Of a stretch of DNA of 60,820 nucleotides, positions 1-11,100 are shown piece after piece. Source of the stretch: Trebouxia sp. TZW2008 (lineage: Eukaryota; Chlorophyta; Trebouxiophyceae; Trebouxiales; Trebouxiaceae); NCBI GenBank assembly GCA_002118135.1, contig BDIU01000272.1, forward strand, positions 1-60,820. Direction: 5' to 3'. The notes under the pieces are model-generated. The model was given only the letters and a program-made list of their open reading frames with translations. It ran no database searches and had not been told where the DNA came from. Both the position numbers and the translations under genes were made by a program. How positions within the stretch are numbered: the stretch's first letter is position 1; each line of letters begins with the position of its first letter.

Positions 1-12
1 TTGGTTGGTTGG

Positions 13-72
<60 letters not shown>
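1..72. repeat. (TTGA)n microsatellite
   Basis: A near-perfect tetranucleotide array, TTGG at the first few units and TTGA afterwards, runs from the window edge. It probably lies in an intron of the MnmA-type gene, whose next exon begins further down on the minus strand. Confidence 0.95.
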
Positions 73-74
<2 letters not shown>

Positions 75-194
75 TGCCCACCTTGAGTTGCACAGGATTC
101 AGGGCTCAATGCATTGCCATGGCATTGTGTTGCCTTACAGCGCACTGAACTTTGACAATAAGATTGAAGACAGTTGAACATGATGGCTGCCAAC

Positions 195-1159
195 CTGGAA
201 TTGCAAAGAATGTCTGGGTTTGGTGTTCTGCCAGCTTTAATCTCCGCAATGCTGTGTGCAACAACTCTATCCCAGTACTGAGCAGTCAGTGGGACCACAT
301 GAAGTTCCACTCCAGCATCTTTGCATACCTGCATATGACATCAGCTCACTCTTCACCACCATTGATCTGCTTGATACCCAGGTCCACAGCGACAAACCAT
401 CGCAAATGACCCTCTTGCAACGTCAGCAAATGAAGCAAATGCACTTACAAAAACTTAGCTGTGATGCAGCACAAATATGCATTGTTTGAGACCATTTAAA
501 TCACAAAGTATGCTTGATGATCACTCCATGCAAGTTCTGGCATTTGCATCACCGGCCTCCAGTGCTAAGTTGCAGACATTACCACATCAGGAGAATGTTG
601 GAGTTGAGGTCCATGATCTTTACATACAGAGCAGATGCTGCAAATCCTGAGATTGGTCAAAGGCACTTGATATGTGTCAATGGACTGTAACTGTCATGAC
701 AGCTTTGTGAGGAACCAAGCACATGCAGACTTAATGCCTGAGCTTTGGCAAGTTGTTCTGACCCTATGTTAATTAGCTCAACCTGGCATGATGGCTTTGC
801 AGAAAGCTCATGCAAAGGCTGTCCATAAACAGCATGAGGTTCAAGTTGGCACAGGACCGAACTGGTTGGACACACTTTATTGCTCCAATACATACCTAGC
901 TAGGCCTGCGCAGCCTGTCTAGCATGCTTTTTGAACGAATGAATGCCCACAAATTGGCTGTGCAATCTGTTACCTGCTGGCAATAGCTCAGGTCGTCCTC
1001 CCAAGGACATTGATCCCAGTAGTTTCGAAAGTCTTCCTGGAACCAGATTTGCAAGTAGAAGGCCGTCACTTGATGACCAGCCTGCTTGAGGAGATTTAGC
1101 GCAGTGCTGCTGTCTACGCCACCGCTCAGCAGCACAGCGATCTTCAAAGGTGCGCTTGA
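195..1159 (-). CDS. MnmA-type tRNA-specific 2-thiouridylase, partial (5' part)
   Basis: Catalyses 2-thiolation of the wobble uridine of tRNAs (Lys, Glu, Gln), in mitochondria or plastids of eukaryotes. Two exons are clear: 1159-974 and 328-195, joined in phase 0. The first carries the PP-loop ATP-binding motif SGGVDSS and the family block [11 protein letters not shown] followed by CPWEDD. The second carries [20 protein letters not shown] and then PNPDILCN, which includes the first catalytic cysteine region. The in-frame codon at 1147 is TTG, not ATG. The frame is open upstream to an acceptor (tgagcag) just before 1159, so a further 5' exon, presumably with an organelle transit peptide, must lie in the CpG-rich stretch 1170-1900. 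I could not place it; an open frame at 1592-1212 is a candidate but its donor phase does not fit. The remaining C-terminal exons are beyond the left edge. Family assignment is confident; organelle targeting is inferred. Confidence 0.88.
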
Positions 1160-1199
1160 CTGCTCACACCTTCACCCAAGGCAGCAAAAGTTCAAGTCC

Positions 1200-2173
1200 A
1201 TAAGTCAGAAATTACTGCCAAAGTGAGTGCACTTCTTGGATGGCATTCCTGCTGGCGTACCCTTGTAGAAGTCGGCGATCGTCAGGTAGCTGAGCAGGAT
1301 GCTGAACGAGGTCTTGCTGCGCAGGTGAGTCGCTGAAGGTTCTTTGCTGGGTGCGTTCACGAGACAAGTCGCTTAGCACAGCAGCCTTGACCTGTGTATG
1401 CCGTTTAGTACGCTGTCTTGCTCGCAGGCTAGATGACCTTGGGTGTGGCGCCTGCTTTGCCGTAAGGACGGCCGGGCTGCGTGCGGGGTCGGATCGCAAG
1501 TTCAGGCCGCACTCTTGCAAGCAAAGAAGTCCCGACATTACGGTTGTTGGCGTCCGCAGCTCTGGGGAATCCTGAAACCCATGCGCTGTCAATAAGGGGC
1601 TCTGACGAGCCGTTCCTTTTGCAGTGCGGAAGGCGAACGCACAGGCAGGCTGTGATCAGCTTAACCGGCTTCTCACACACGCACCAAGTAGTCATCTCTC
1701 TGCACAAGTCTGTGTGACCACGACTCCAATCGCATGGCGTGAGCAATAGACCTGTTCCGATCCCTTGCCAAACAATATCATCGAGTGCTGCATAGGACGT
1801 GACCGATCGTTGTCAACTTGCGCGCAACGGCAAGCTGTCCTTGTCGCACTGCACCGCGTGGGATTGCGTTTCGCTCGACTGATCAAGGTGCGCGCAGCGC
1901 CGTTTTGGTCCATTTGACCTCTGTATATGTCTAAAATGCCTCAGACTTTCGCACTTGTCCTCTCTTGCAATGTCTTACCCAAATGACGCACCTTAAGCTT
2001 TGAACAGTTTGAGCCTAAGCTTTGAGTCTTCTGAAAGCAGCATGTATTTTTGCGGCGAGACCAATTGGCATCGTCTTATGCAGATCAGACCCACCAATCT
2101 GTAGCCGGCAGCATGCTGCTTGCTCAGGAGTGATTCTGCACGGGGCATACGAGACTCTTCGCTAAGAGTCGCC
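1200..2173. promoter_or_regulatory. CpG-rich divergent promoter region
   Basis: CG dinucleotides are frequent from about 1250 to 2340 (for example 1441-1560), while most gene-body lines have none or one. The stretch lies between the start of the minus-strand MnmA-type gene and the start of the large plus-strand gene, so it most likely holds both promoters and the unplaced MnmA-type 5' exon. No TATA-like element stands out. Confidence 0.6.
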
Positions 2174-5100
2174 ATGAGCAACGTGCTAGCGTGCTGGAAA
2201 GCACGAAACAGAAGGGCCGGTCTTGCTGGAGGTACGTTTGCAGGGTCATTTCCGGCAACATTGCAGCAGTTGCGATATTTTCCCAACCTGCAGGCCATGA
2301 CAAGTCTCGACAGCCGCGCAACCGTGGGCTGTCGTCGTTCTCCATCTCACAAGATTTAGCAGCCAGTGAGGCAACCCCATATGACAGGCCGGCTGGCCTG
2401 CCTCTGGGCCCATCTGCACCAGCCAGCAGTGGCAGTGGCACAAGCATGCATGTAAGTCTGCTTTGCAAGTGCTGCAAGTCAAGCACCCAGTGTAAGCACT
2501 TGCACATGCTGAAGTTCACAAGCAAAACACTCATGGCAAGCGTGTACATCACCTGTTATGTCTCTGCACATCGCATGCCTCTCACTTCTTGTGGAAGTCC
2601 AGCCAAAGCTTGAACGGTCGATGCATACACCCACTCGCCATAGCAGTTGTTTGAGCATTGAGTCTGACAACTGAATGGTTCACACGTCAACCAACTTCCC
2701 CTAAGTATCATGTGTGTGTATAGGCTCAGCTGACTCAGGGCCAGCACCCACAGCCATATGGAATGCAAGTCAACCCTTATCGGCGGGAAAAGGCATGGTC
2801 GCCCTACATTGCAGAAGGGACCCTCTTTCCGCCTAATGGGGGTTCAAGTCACCCCAACTCAGCCACCCAGACCCCCAACTCACAAGCCCTGCACACCCCA
2901 AGACTGCACACTGGTGAATCAACTGCATCAGCATTACACACTGGGGAAAGCACTGGTGGTGGGCAGTACCCCAAGCGCAGCAGCTCAAGACACAAGCATG
3001 GCAGAAGCAGCAGCAGAAAGCGCACAGGTTCAAACCAGGTGCATTCTGGGAACAGTCAGCTGCGTCAACAGCTAGATGCTGTCCTACTCAGCAGGCATGA
3101 CTCACAGCAGCCGTTGCATTCTGGGCACAGTACAGTCCAACAAGCCTTGGACAGCACTCAGCGTGTTGCACTCCAAGGGGGGTACCCCCAGCAGTCCCAA
3201 GGGGGTTATCCCCAGCAGTACCCCCTTGGGTACCCTCAGCAGCATCAGGGTGGCTACCCCCAGCAGTACCCCCCTGGGTACCCCTCGCAAGAGCCATCTT
3301 CAGCATTGCACAGCAGGGAATTCAGCAAACAGCCAATGTTAGATCGTGACCAGCAGCAGCAACATCACGCAAAGCCCATGAATCAGCTTAAGTCTGGTGA
3401 GAAAGTCTTCACAGGGGAGAGCAACGCTCAAGGCATGCTCAGTTCCAGCACACCTGACAGGTGAGGTTTGTTGGTGAAGTTCAAAGGTCCACATTCTGAA
3501 AGTCGCCCTAGACATATCTGGAACGAACTTGTGTTATCTGCCCAGCAGAAGTTGATTGTTACACGACTTGTCATGATGATGTGAACAAGCTGGCCTGGAG
3601 AGACAAGACTTGTTCTACACACATTTTGCACATGTACCACAAAGTGTAATCACTCTTGACATCATTGTGACTATCACCTGGTGAGACAAGACTTGTGCTA
3701 CACACCCCTAGCAGGTGTGCCATAAGTTGTGAGTGTTATGATGTCACTGTTCTTATTGTCAAACAGGGTTGAGGAACCCAGGCAGAAGGGACAGTCACCG
3801 CCTTTGTCAGATGTCGAGCAGGACAGGGCTGAAGCAGAAAGTGCCCTGGGGCCTCCCCCAACTGGCCCTCCTAGCACAGTGTCTCGCAGTGGGCGGGTGG
3901 TCTATAGGGCTGCCAAGGTATCTGTCTGTGCTACTGACCGTTACAACAAAACAAAAGCAGAGGAGGAGGAAATGTACCATTGGGCCTCGTAATGGGAGCC
4001 AATTGCTGGGTATTGACTGTACCACACGCACATTGTTGAGCATAGTTTCTTATTGTCACAACATGGTTTGGACATTGAGGTGCCTACTTAGCAAAGCTTT
4101 CAGTTGTATGGTGCTCCTTTCACATCACACAACAGAACATAAATTTTGTCAAGACAAGCATGTGCCTTGCAACACACTGCAAGGAGAATGGGACAGGTTG
4201 GCTGCCATTCAGCGGTCAACCACCTTCTCACACAACTTCACAACGTCACTATAACATGAATTAGCTTTGCTGGACACGCTTTGATTGCCACGGCACATGC
4301 AATCAGCCTTGTCTGGCTGAAGCATGTAAAGTCTCCTCCTTAGCAATACGTATTCAGACCAAGTGCTGCTTTGATGGGCAGGGCATCTATCTGACCCTGG
4401 AGCGGCAGGCTGACGGCAGTAACAAGCTCTTACGCATCCGTTTCAACAGGAACTTGTACAGCAAGAGGGCTGCTGAAATGTGGTGGAGCAATAGCAAGCA
4501 CACCTTGGCAAGGCTGCACAAACTGACATCAGGTATGCTATCTGAGCACAGAATGGCATCTGTGTCTTTGAGCACAGATTAGCATCTGTTTCGGACCTCG
4601 GCAACATGGAAACATGGCTACTGATGTGTAGCATCTGTGTCTGATGCTGCAGTATGGAAACATTGTTACTGATGTGAGCAACCTCAAGTGCCCATTGTGA
4701 ACAACAAGCAACGCATCTGGTGACCTGCTGAGCTAGAAGCAAATTCGCATCCAGCTTGAGTCGCAAAGCAATTGTATAGGCACCCAAACAAACAGGCCAA
4801 GCTCTTTTCAGACCATTTGTTGACAAGGCTCGTTTGCACACTTGAGCAAGCACTTGCTTGAGTTCTGTTGTGATGTTGACATGTGGTGGCATGCCTTGCT
4901 TGAATGGCTGGAGAGGGTTGAGAATGACATGTGCTACCAAACTGGGCTTCAACAACTTGATGCATGCATAAATGTCTGCAGGGGCTCTGTTACCAGGAGA
5001 GCAGCCTGGTCAAGTGTTTGTGAATGAGAATAAAGGCACAGCACCATCTCACCTACGGATCAGCGTCAACCTCGACCGCAGCATTGCATCTGTTCTCTCA

Positions 5101-8100
5101 GAACTGAGCGCCAACAAGGGCACTACACCACCTGAAGTCGCCAAGCAGATTGAGCTACTCCATAAGGCAAGTGACGGATGGCTTATAAAATGTGCACACT
5201 GCTCGCTTTTGCAACTGAGTGCTAACAGGAGCACTACTCCACCTGAAACTGCCAAGCAGATTGAGCTGCTTCAAAAAGCAAGTGAAATTTGATTTCCTAT
5301 TTGTGCATGCTGCTTGGTTGAGCAAGAAAAGCGCCATATCACCTAGACTGCCAAGCAGATCGAGCTCCTTCATAAGGCAATTGGCACCATCAGACTGCAA
5401 ATGACATGCCTTATTTGCAAATGAATGGTAGATTAATTGGGGGCTTTTGTGACATGCCTGGTGGGTGTCACTGAGCTGCATTGAAGGCAATCAAAGTAGA
5501 TTGACCTGCCTTGATAACATGCTTTAGCGTTTTGCAGTAACGGCAGCTCGCAACAGCTTGTCACAATGCTGTTGGACTCTCTGACCTTTCTGTGTTGTGT
5601 ATACAGGGCTTCGAATATGCTCAGGCAGCCATCTACTGCCAGTACAACTGCCAGCAGCTTCTATTCAGTGCCTGTCATGCTTTGCATGCTGTGTCAGCTT
5701 CAGCCAAAGATTCAAATGAACTCAGGAGGCTTGGTCAACGGTTGACAGACCTGCTGACAGATGTCAATGAGACTGTAGCAGTCTACAGTGAACCTGGCTG
5801 GTTACTAAGGCTCGAGGGTCCGGTGGATGATGAGTCACAGATGAGTAAGCTGCATGCTGCGCTGACCAGCGTAGCGCGCGCAGCAGGCACAGCAGGGCCT
5901 GACCAAGTCCCAGCTTCAAATTTGGCAGCTGACATAGCGCGCTTAGGCACAGCAGACGCAGCAAGCGCTGAGAAGGATTCAAACTCAAACTCTCAACCAG
6001 GCTCAGCAGGGTCAGCAGGCACAGCAGGCTCAGCACAGCTGCGTGCCAGAGGGTCTTTCAAATCCCAGGAGCAGTCAGCAGGCACAGCAGCTACACCACA
6101 GCTTCACTCCAGGGGATCTTTCAAATCTCAGGAGCAGGCAGCAGGCACAGCAGGAGCAGATGAGCTCAGCGTGCAAAGCATGCCAAAGCCTGAGTGGAGT
6201 GATGAGAGTGATGCCCTCAGAGGTCGCTTGCTTGAACTAGGCGGTGTCTCTGGATTGCAGACAGACACTGACTGTCTGTTGCTGAAGGACCTCTGCCGGC
6301 CAGGCATAGAGGACAATGCTTTCCTGGATCTGGTTGACCTTGAGTTGCAGGCAAGTGCAACATCGATCATGTCTTGGGACCTTGTTGCAAAACTTGCAGA
6401 CATTCTGCTTATGCAGTGGCTGTGTCAGTTGACCCACCGTAAACGCAGATAACCACAGCACATAGTGTGATTGTTGCACAGCATCTTTGGTACAGAACCT
6501 GAATCACTCTTGATGCTGGCAGCTGCTTGAAAGGTTGGCAACAGTCAGCCAGATAAACACCTGACAGTTTTGAGAGGTTGAAACAATTGCTGTGTGCTGT
6601 CTCAGTGCAACCGGGTGACTCACTGACTGTTGCTGTTGAGCCAAGGCATTGACCTGGTTGTCTTTGTCTTTGTCTACTGAAAGCAGTAATTAACACCGCC
6701 GTGTCCTGCTGTGCATGCTCTGATCAGAGTTGAATTGGAGCATGTGTGATGACCCGGAGAAGCCTTGGAGAGAACTGTTTGAAGGCAGTTCTCTGCTTCT
6801 TGATGCACCTATCAGGGTTGGACAACCTTATTTGCAAGCATTTGAACGATGAGTTGGTGTTATGGTCCAGGAGCATCAAGCATCAGAAGTCAGAGGGGCA
6901 CATGAAGTCATACGTCATACCAGCATGCGCCTTTTCTGGGGCAGGGCAGCAGGGCCGCATGAGGAATTGCCCTGGGCAAAGTTCTGGGAGCTGTTTCCCT
7001 CCACACTGCATGGCGCTGATACTACTGCTGCTATGCGACAATCTTTGGCGGTGATTGACAATAGGTGAGGCCAAGGACAGATGTGTTTACAGCAGATTTG
7101 CCGCGTGTGCACAAATGCCTCCTTCATTGTCATTATGGCAAAGCTATCAGAGTATTTTACATGCAAAGCCACTAGTCAGCCATTTGCAACTGTCTCGAGC
7201 ACCAGTCAGCATGTGCATGGCTTAGGATCCAATTACTATGCGCAACATCATTCTGAGATGCACAGCATGTACACGTGCTCAAATTGAGTGCATGAGAATA
7301 CAGACTCGACATCATGTCCCTGCCAGCTGGCTTGTTTATATCTGCAGGAAGCTGTTTCAAGCAGCGTTGTCAGGCCTGAGTAAGGACTGCGCCACAGCTG
7401 TGGATATAGACAAGGCCTTCCCGCCAGGTTACAGCATTCCAGACTCCTTCCAGAGGTGCAGACGGAATGCCCGCATGCCTCACTGTGTTTTGTATTTCTG
7501 TGCTCTTGGATCTCCTATGGTGTTATGGCCACTGCATTGCTTGTTGACATACTGCAGCAGGGTGTGTGACCTGTGTCAAACAGACAGCTCAAGCAGTGCT
7601 CACAGCATCTACAGCAGTAACAGTAGGCAGTAGAAAAGAGTATGATGCCCTGGACACTGTGTGATCTGTCTGTTAGATAAGGGCCATGCGCTTTATGGCA
7701 AGCTTGAGTTGTGCTCACTTCGCAAGTCAGGGTCACAGTAGCGCATTGTGAATGGTTTTCCAAAGCAGTCCTTTACCAGTCTTGCTTTTGGTGACCATGC
7801 CAGACGCACCATCAAACGGCTTGCATGCTCCCTCAATCATGTGATACCTGACTAAGGTTACTGATGTGATCACTGTAGGTTGTGGGAAGCTGCCAAGCAG
7901 CAGCGAGGTCGCATTCGTGACGGGCACGCTCAGCGCAGCATGCTGGATTCAAACATTGACATCCTTGACAGCATGGCAGAATCTGAGGCTATCAACAGCC
8001 TCATGCCAGGCACTGTAGACGCTCAGCTGTACACTGCTGGTAAGGTCTTTTCTCTTCTTCCAGATGTCTCAGCAGTGCATGTTGTGGGGTTTCAGGCTTT

Positions 8101-11100
8101 GTATCCTTGACAGCATTCACATCCTTGACAGCACGGCAGAATCTGAGGCTAACAACAGCCTCATGCCAGGCACTGTAGACGCTGAGCTATACACTGCTGG
8201 TGAGGTCCTGTTCTCCTCTTCCTCAAGTCAAGTCAGCATTATATTTTGTGCGTTCCAGGATTTGTGTCTTTGATAGCATGGCAGAATCTGAAGGTGAACT
8301 TCACGATCAGCGTCATGTCCCATGAATTCTAAATATAGATACTTTACAAATTTTCCATCATTGCATGTATGACATTCACATTCATCTGACTTTCAAGTCA
8401 GGAAGTCTGATGAGTCACATCTGGCTCCCTACCCCAGATTGTAAATTCTATTAATTGATTGATTGATTGTATGTTGGCCTAATGTTCTGTATCATGTATT
8501 GCAGGGTTTTGGCGTCATGAACAAAAGGCTCTTCTTGCCAGTTACCAAGACAGCATCTTCACTTTAAATTCCAAGCTTTCAAAGGCAGACAAGGGCCTCT
8601 TGAGCTCCCAGCAGGTGTCACTTCAGGGCAACCGCCCTGAGGGCTGCTCTGGTGTTGCCCTGCTGGAATCTCAAGCTGGGGACGCGGGATTGATGGCTTT
8701 TGGGCTTGCCAAGCACATGCTCGAGTCTGGGAGGTATGCAATGTCCAGCATGAGTTGTTGCCAATCATGCCCTAGCCAAAACCAATTTTGAAGCAATTGA
8801 CATTACAAGTACAGCATTGATTCTGGGCTGCATTTGCTGTCAGCAATTGTCTCAGCTGTGTCGTTTCTCTGCACAGTGCTGTACAAGACTCTTGCGTCAA
8901 TACGCTGCAGCTTACTGCTTGGCTTGTTTCCCTGCTGGTTTTGACATCAAAAGCAGTACTCACAGAGTTGCATGCATTGCACACTCCACCCAATGCAGCA
9001 CACAAAGCTTTTCTGCTTTGCAAATGCAGATGGAGCCAGGCAGCATATGCAGAGCTGGCCGTTGTGCTTCCTCTTCTTTGTGTTGATGCAAACATCTTCT
9101 GCATTGCAAATGCAGGTGGAGCCAGGCAGCATATGCAGAGCTGGCCGCTGAGCTTCCTTGTCTTTGTGTTGAGGCAAACATCTTCTGCTTCACGCAAACA
9201 TCTTCTGCTTCATACATGCAGGTGGAGTCAGGCGGCATATGCAGAGCTGGCTGTCGTGCTACCTCGTCTTTGTGTCGATGCAAACATCTTTTGCTGCATG
9301 CAATCACCTTCTGCTTCATGATTGCAGGTGGAGCCAGGCGGCATATGCAGAGCTGGCTGGGGTTAGTAATGCAGAGGAGGCGGCTGCTAGGGTTTCAGCA
9401 GCCCTGGGAATTCCCTCATACCCTGTGCCAATTGACGAGGGCTTGCGCCTGTGCACTTGGCTCAAGGCCAGATCTGCTGCCAATGGATGTCTTGGTAAGT
9501 TGTCATCAATCCTGCTGACATTTGGGACAAACAAACGCGACTGACTTACTCCTGTTTACTTGTTCGTCAACAAGGATGACTGCTTGCTCCCTTGATTCTG
9601 CAATCCCTGCCAGTCACATGCTTCATTCATACATTACTTACAGTCAGTGATGACGAGTACAAGGTCTACAAGCAAGCAGTGCATCAGCTATACAGTCTAA
9701 GGCTGCTTGGCTGTACAGTTTGTCTATCTGATTTGACAGGCTGGTCTTTTGTGTTGGCTGCATGGCACCAAGGTAAGATGCTGATCTGCATGTGTACTAC
9801 TGCAGAACTGATGCAGCATGTGTGCAAGAGACTGAACTCAGAAGCTATGGGCGTCAGCTGGTTGCAGGGCTAGCTTTGGACACCTGCAATGGCTTCATCA
9901 TAGACCTGCTGTCTACCATCGCTGGAGACACAGCAAATCTGTCTGCCATCTTTATGGACATGGCAAGTTTACACATGCAGAAGGCTAATGTGGGCGTCGG
10001 CTGGTTGCAGGGCTAGTTGTGGACCCCTGCAATGGCTTTGCATAGCCTGGGGACAACAGCTTGATCAAAGACCTGCTGTCTACCATCATTGGAGACACGG
10101 CAAGTTTCTACATGCAGAAGGCTAATGTAGGTATTGTTTGATTGCAGGATTAGTTGTGAATGCCTGCAATGGCTTTGCACAGCCACAGCACAACAGCTTG
10201 ATCGAAGACCTGCTGTCTACCATCATTGGAGACACGGCAAGTTTGCACATGCAGAAGGCTAATGTGTGTGTTGTTTGAGTGCAGGATTAGTTGTGGATGC
10301 CTGCAATGGCTTTGCACAGCCACAGGACAAACAGCTTGATCGAAGACCTGCTGTCTACCATCATTGGAGACACGGCAAGTTTGCACATGCAGAAGGCTGA
10401 TGTGGGTGTTGTTTGATTGCAGGATTAGTTGTGGATGCTTGCAATGGCTTTGCACAGCCACAGGACAACAGCTTGATCGAAGACCTGCTGTCTACCATCA
10501 TTGGAGACACGGCAAGTTTGCATATGCAGAAGGCTGATGTGAGTGTTGTTTGATTGCAGGATTAGTTGTGGATGCCTGCAATGGCTTTGCACAGCCACAG
10601 GACAACAGCTTGATTGAAGACCTGCTGTCTACCATCATTGGAGACATGGCAAGTTTGCACATGCAGAAGGCTAATGTGGGTGTTGTTTGATTGCAGGATT
10701 AGTTGTGGATGCCTGCAATGGCTTTGCACAGCCACAGGACAACAGCTTGATCATAGACCTGCTGTCTACCATCATTAGAGACACAGCAGACCTGTCTACC
10801 ATCACTGGAGACACAGCAAATCTGCACATGCAGAAGACTAATGTGGTCATTGTCTGGTTGCAGGATTAGTTGTGGATGCCTGCAATGGCTTTACACTTTC
10901 ACAGGACAACAGCTTCATCATTGACCTGCTGTCTACCATCATTGGAGACACAGCAGATCTGTCTACCATTATTGGAGACACAGCGAATCTGCATATGCAG
11001 AAGACTAATGTGATTATTGTTGGGTCGCAGGATTAGTTGTGGATGCCTGCAATGGCTTTACACTTTCACAGGACAATAGCTTCATCATTGACATGCTGTC

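Noticed and set aside
2763..3464. Independent gene starting at the ATG at 2763
   Set aside because: The frame is open upstream to an acceptor at 2723 and joins in phase 0 to an exon ending at 2451, so the ATG is internal.
5592..6452. Stand-alone 286-aa gene
   Set aside because: The C-terminal part after 6350 is intronic. A GC donor at 6351 joins in phase to 6871, and the 5' side joins to 5166, so it is one exon of the large gene.
9861..11030. CRISPR-like or satellite array
   Set aside because: The 137-bp units have no short repeat/unique spacer pattern and each carries the same exon start and acceptor. They are duplicated gene segments.
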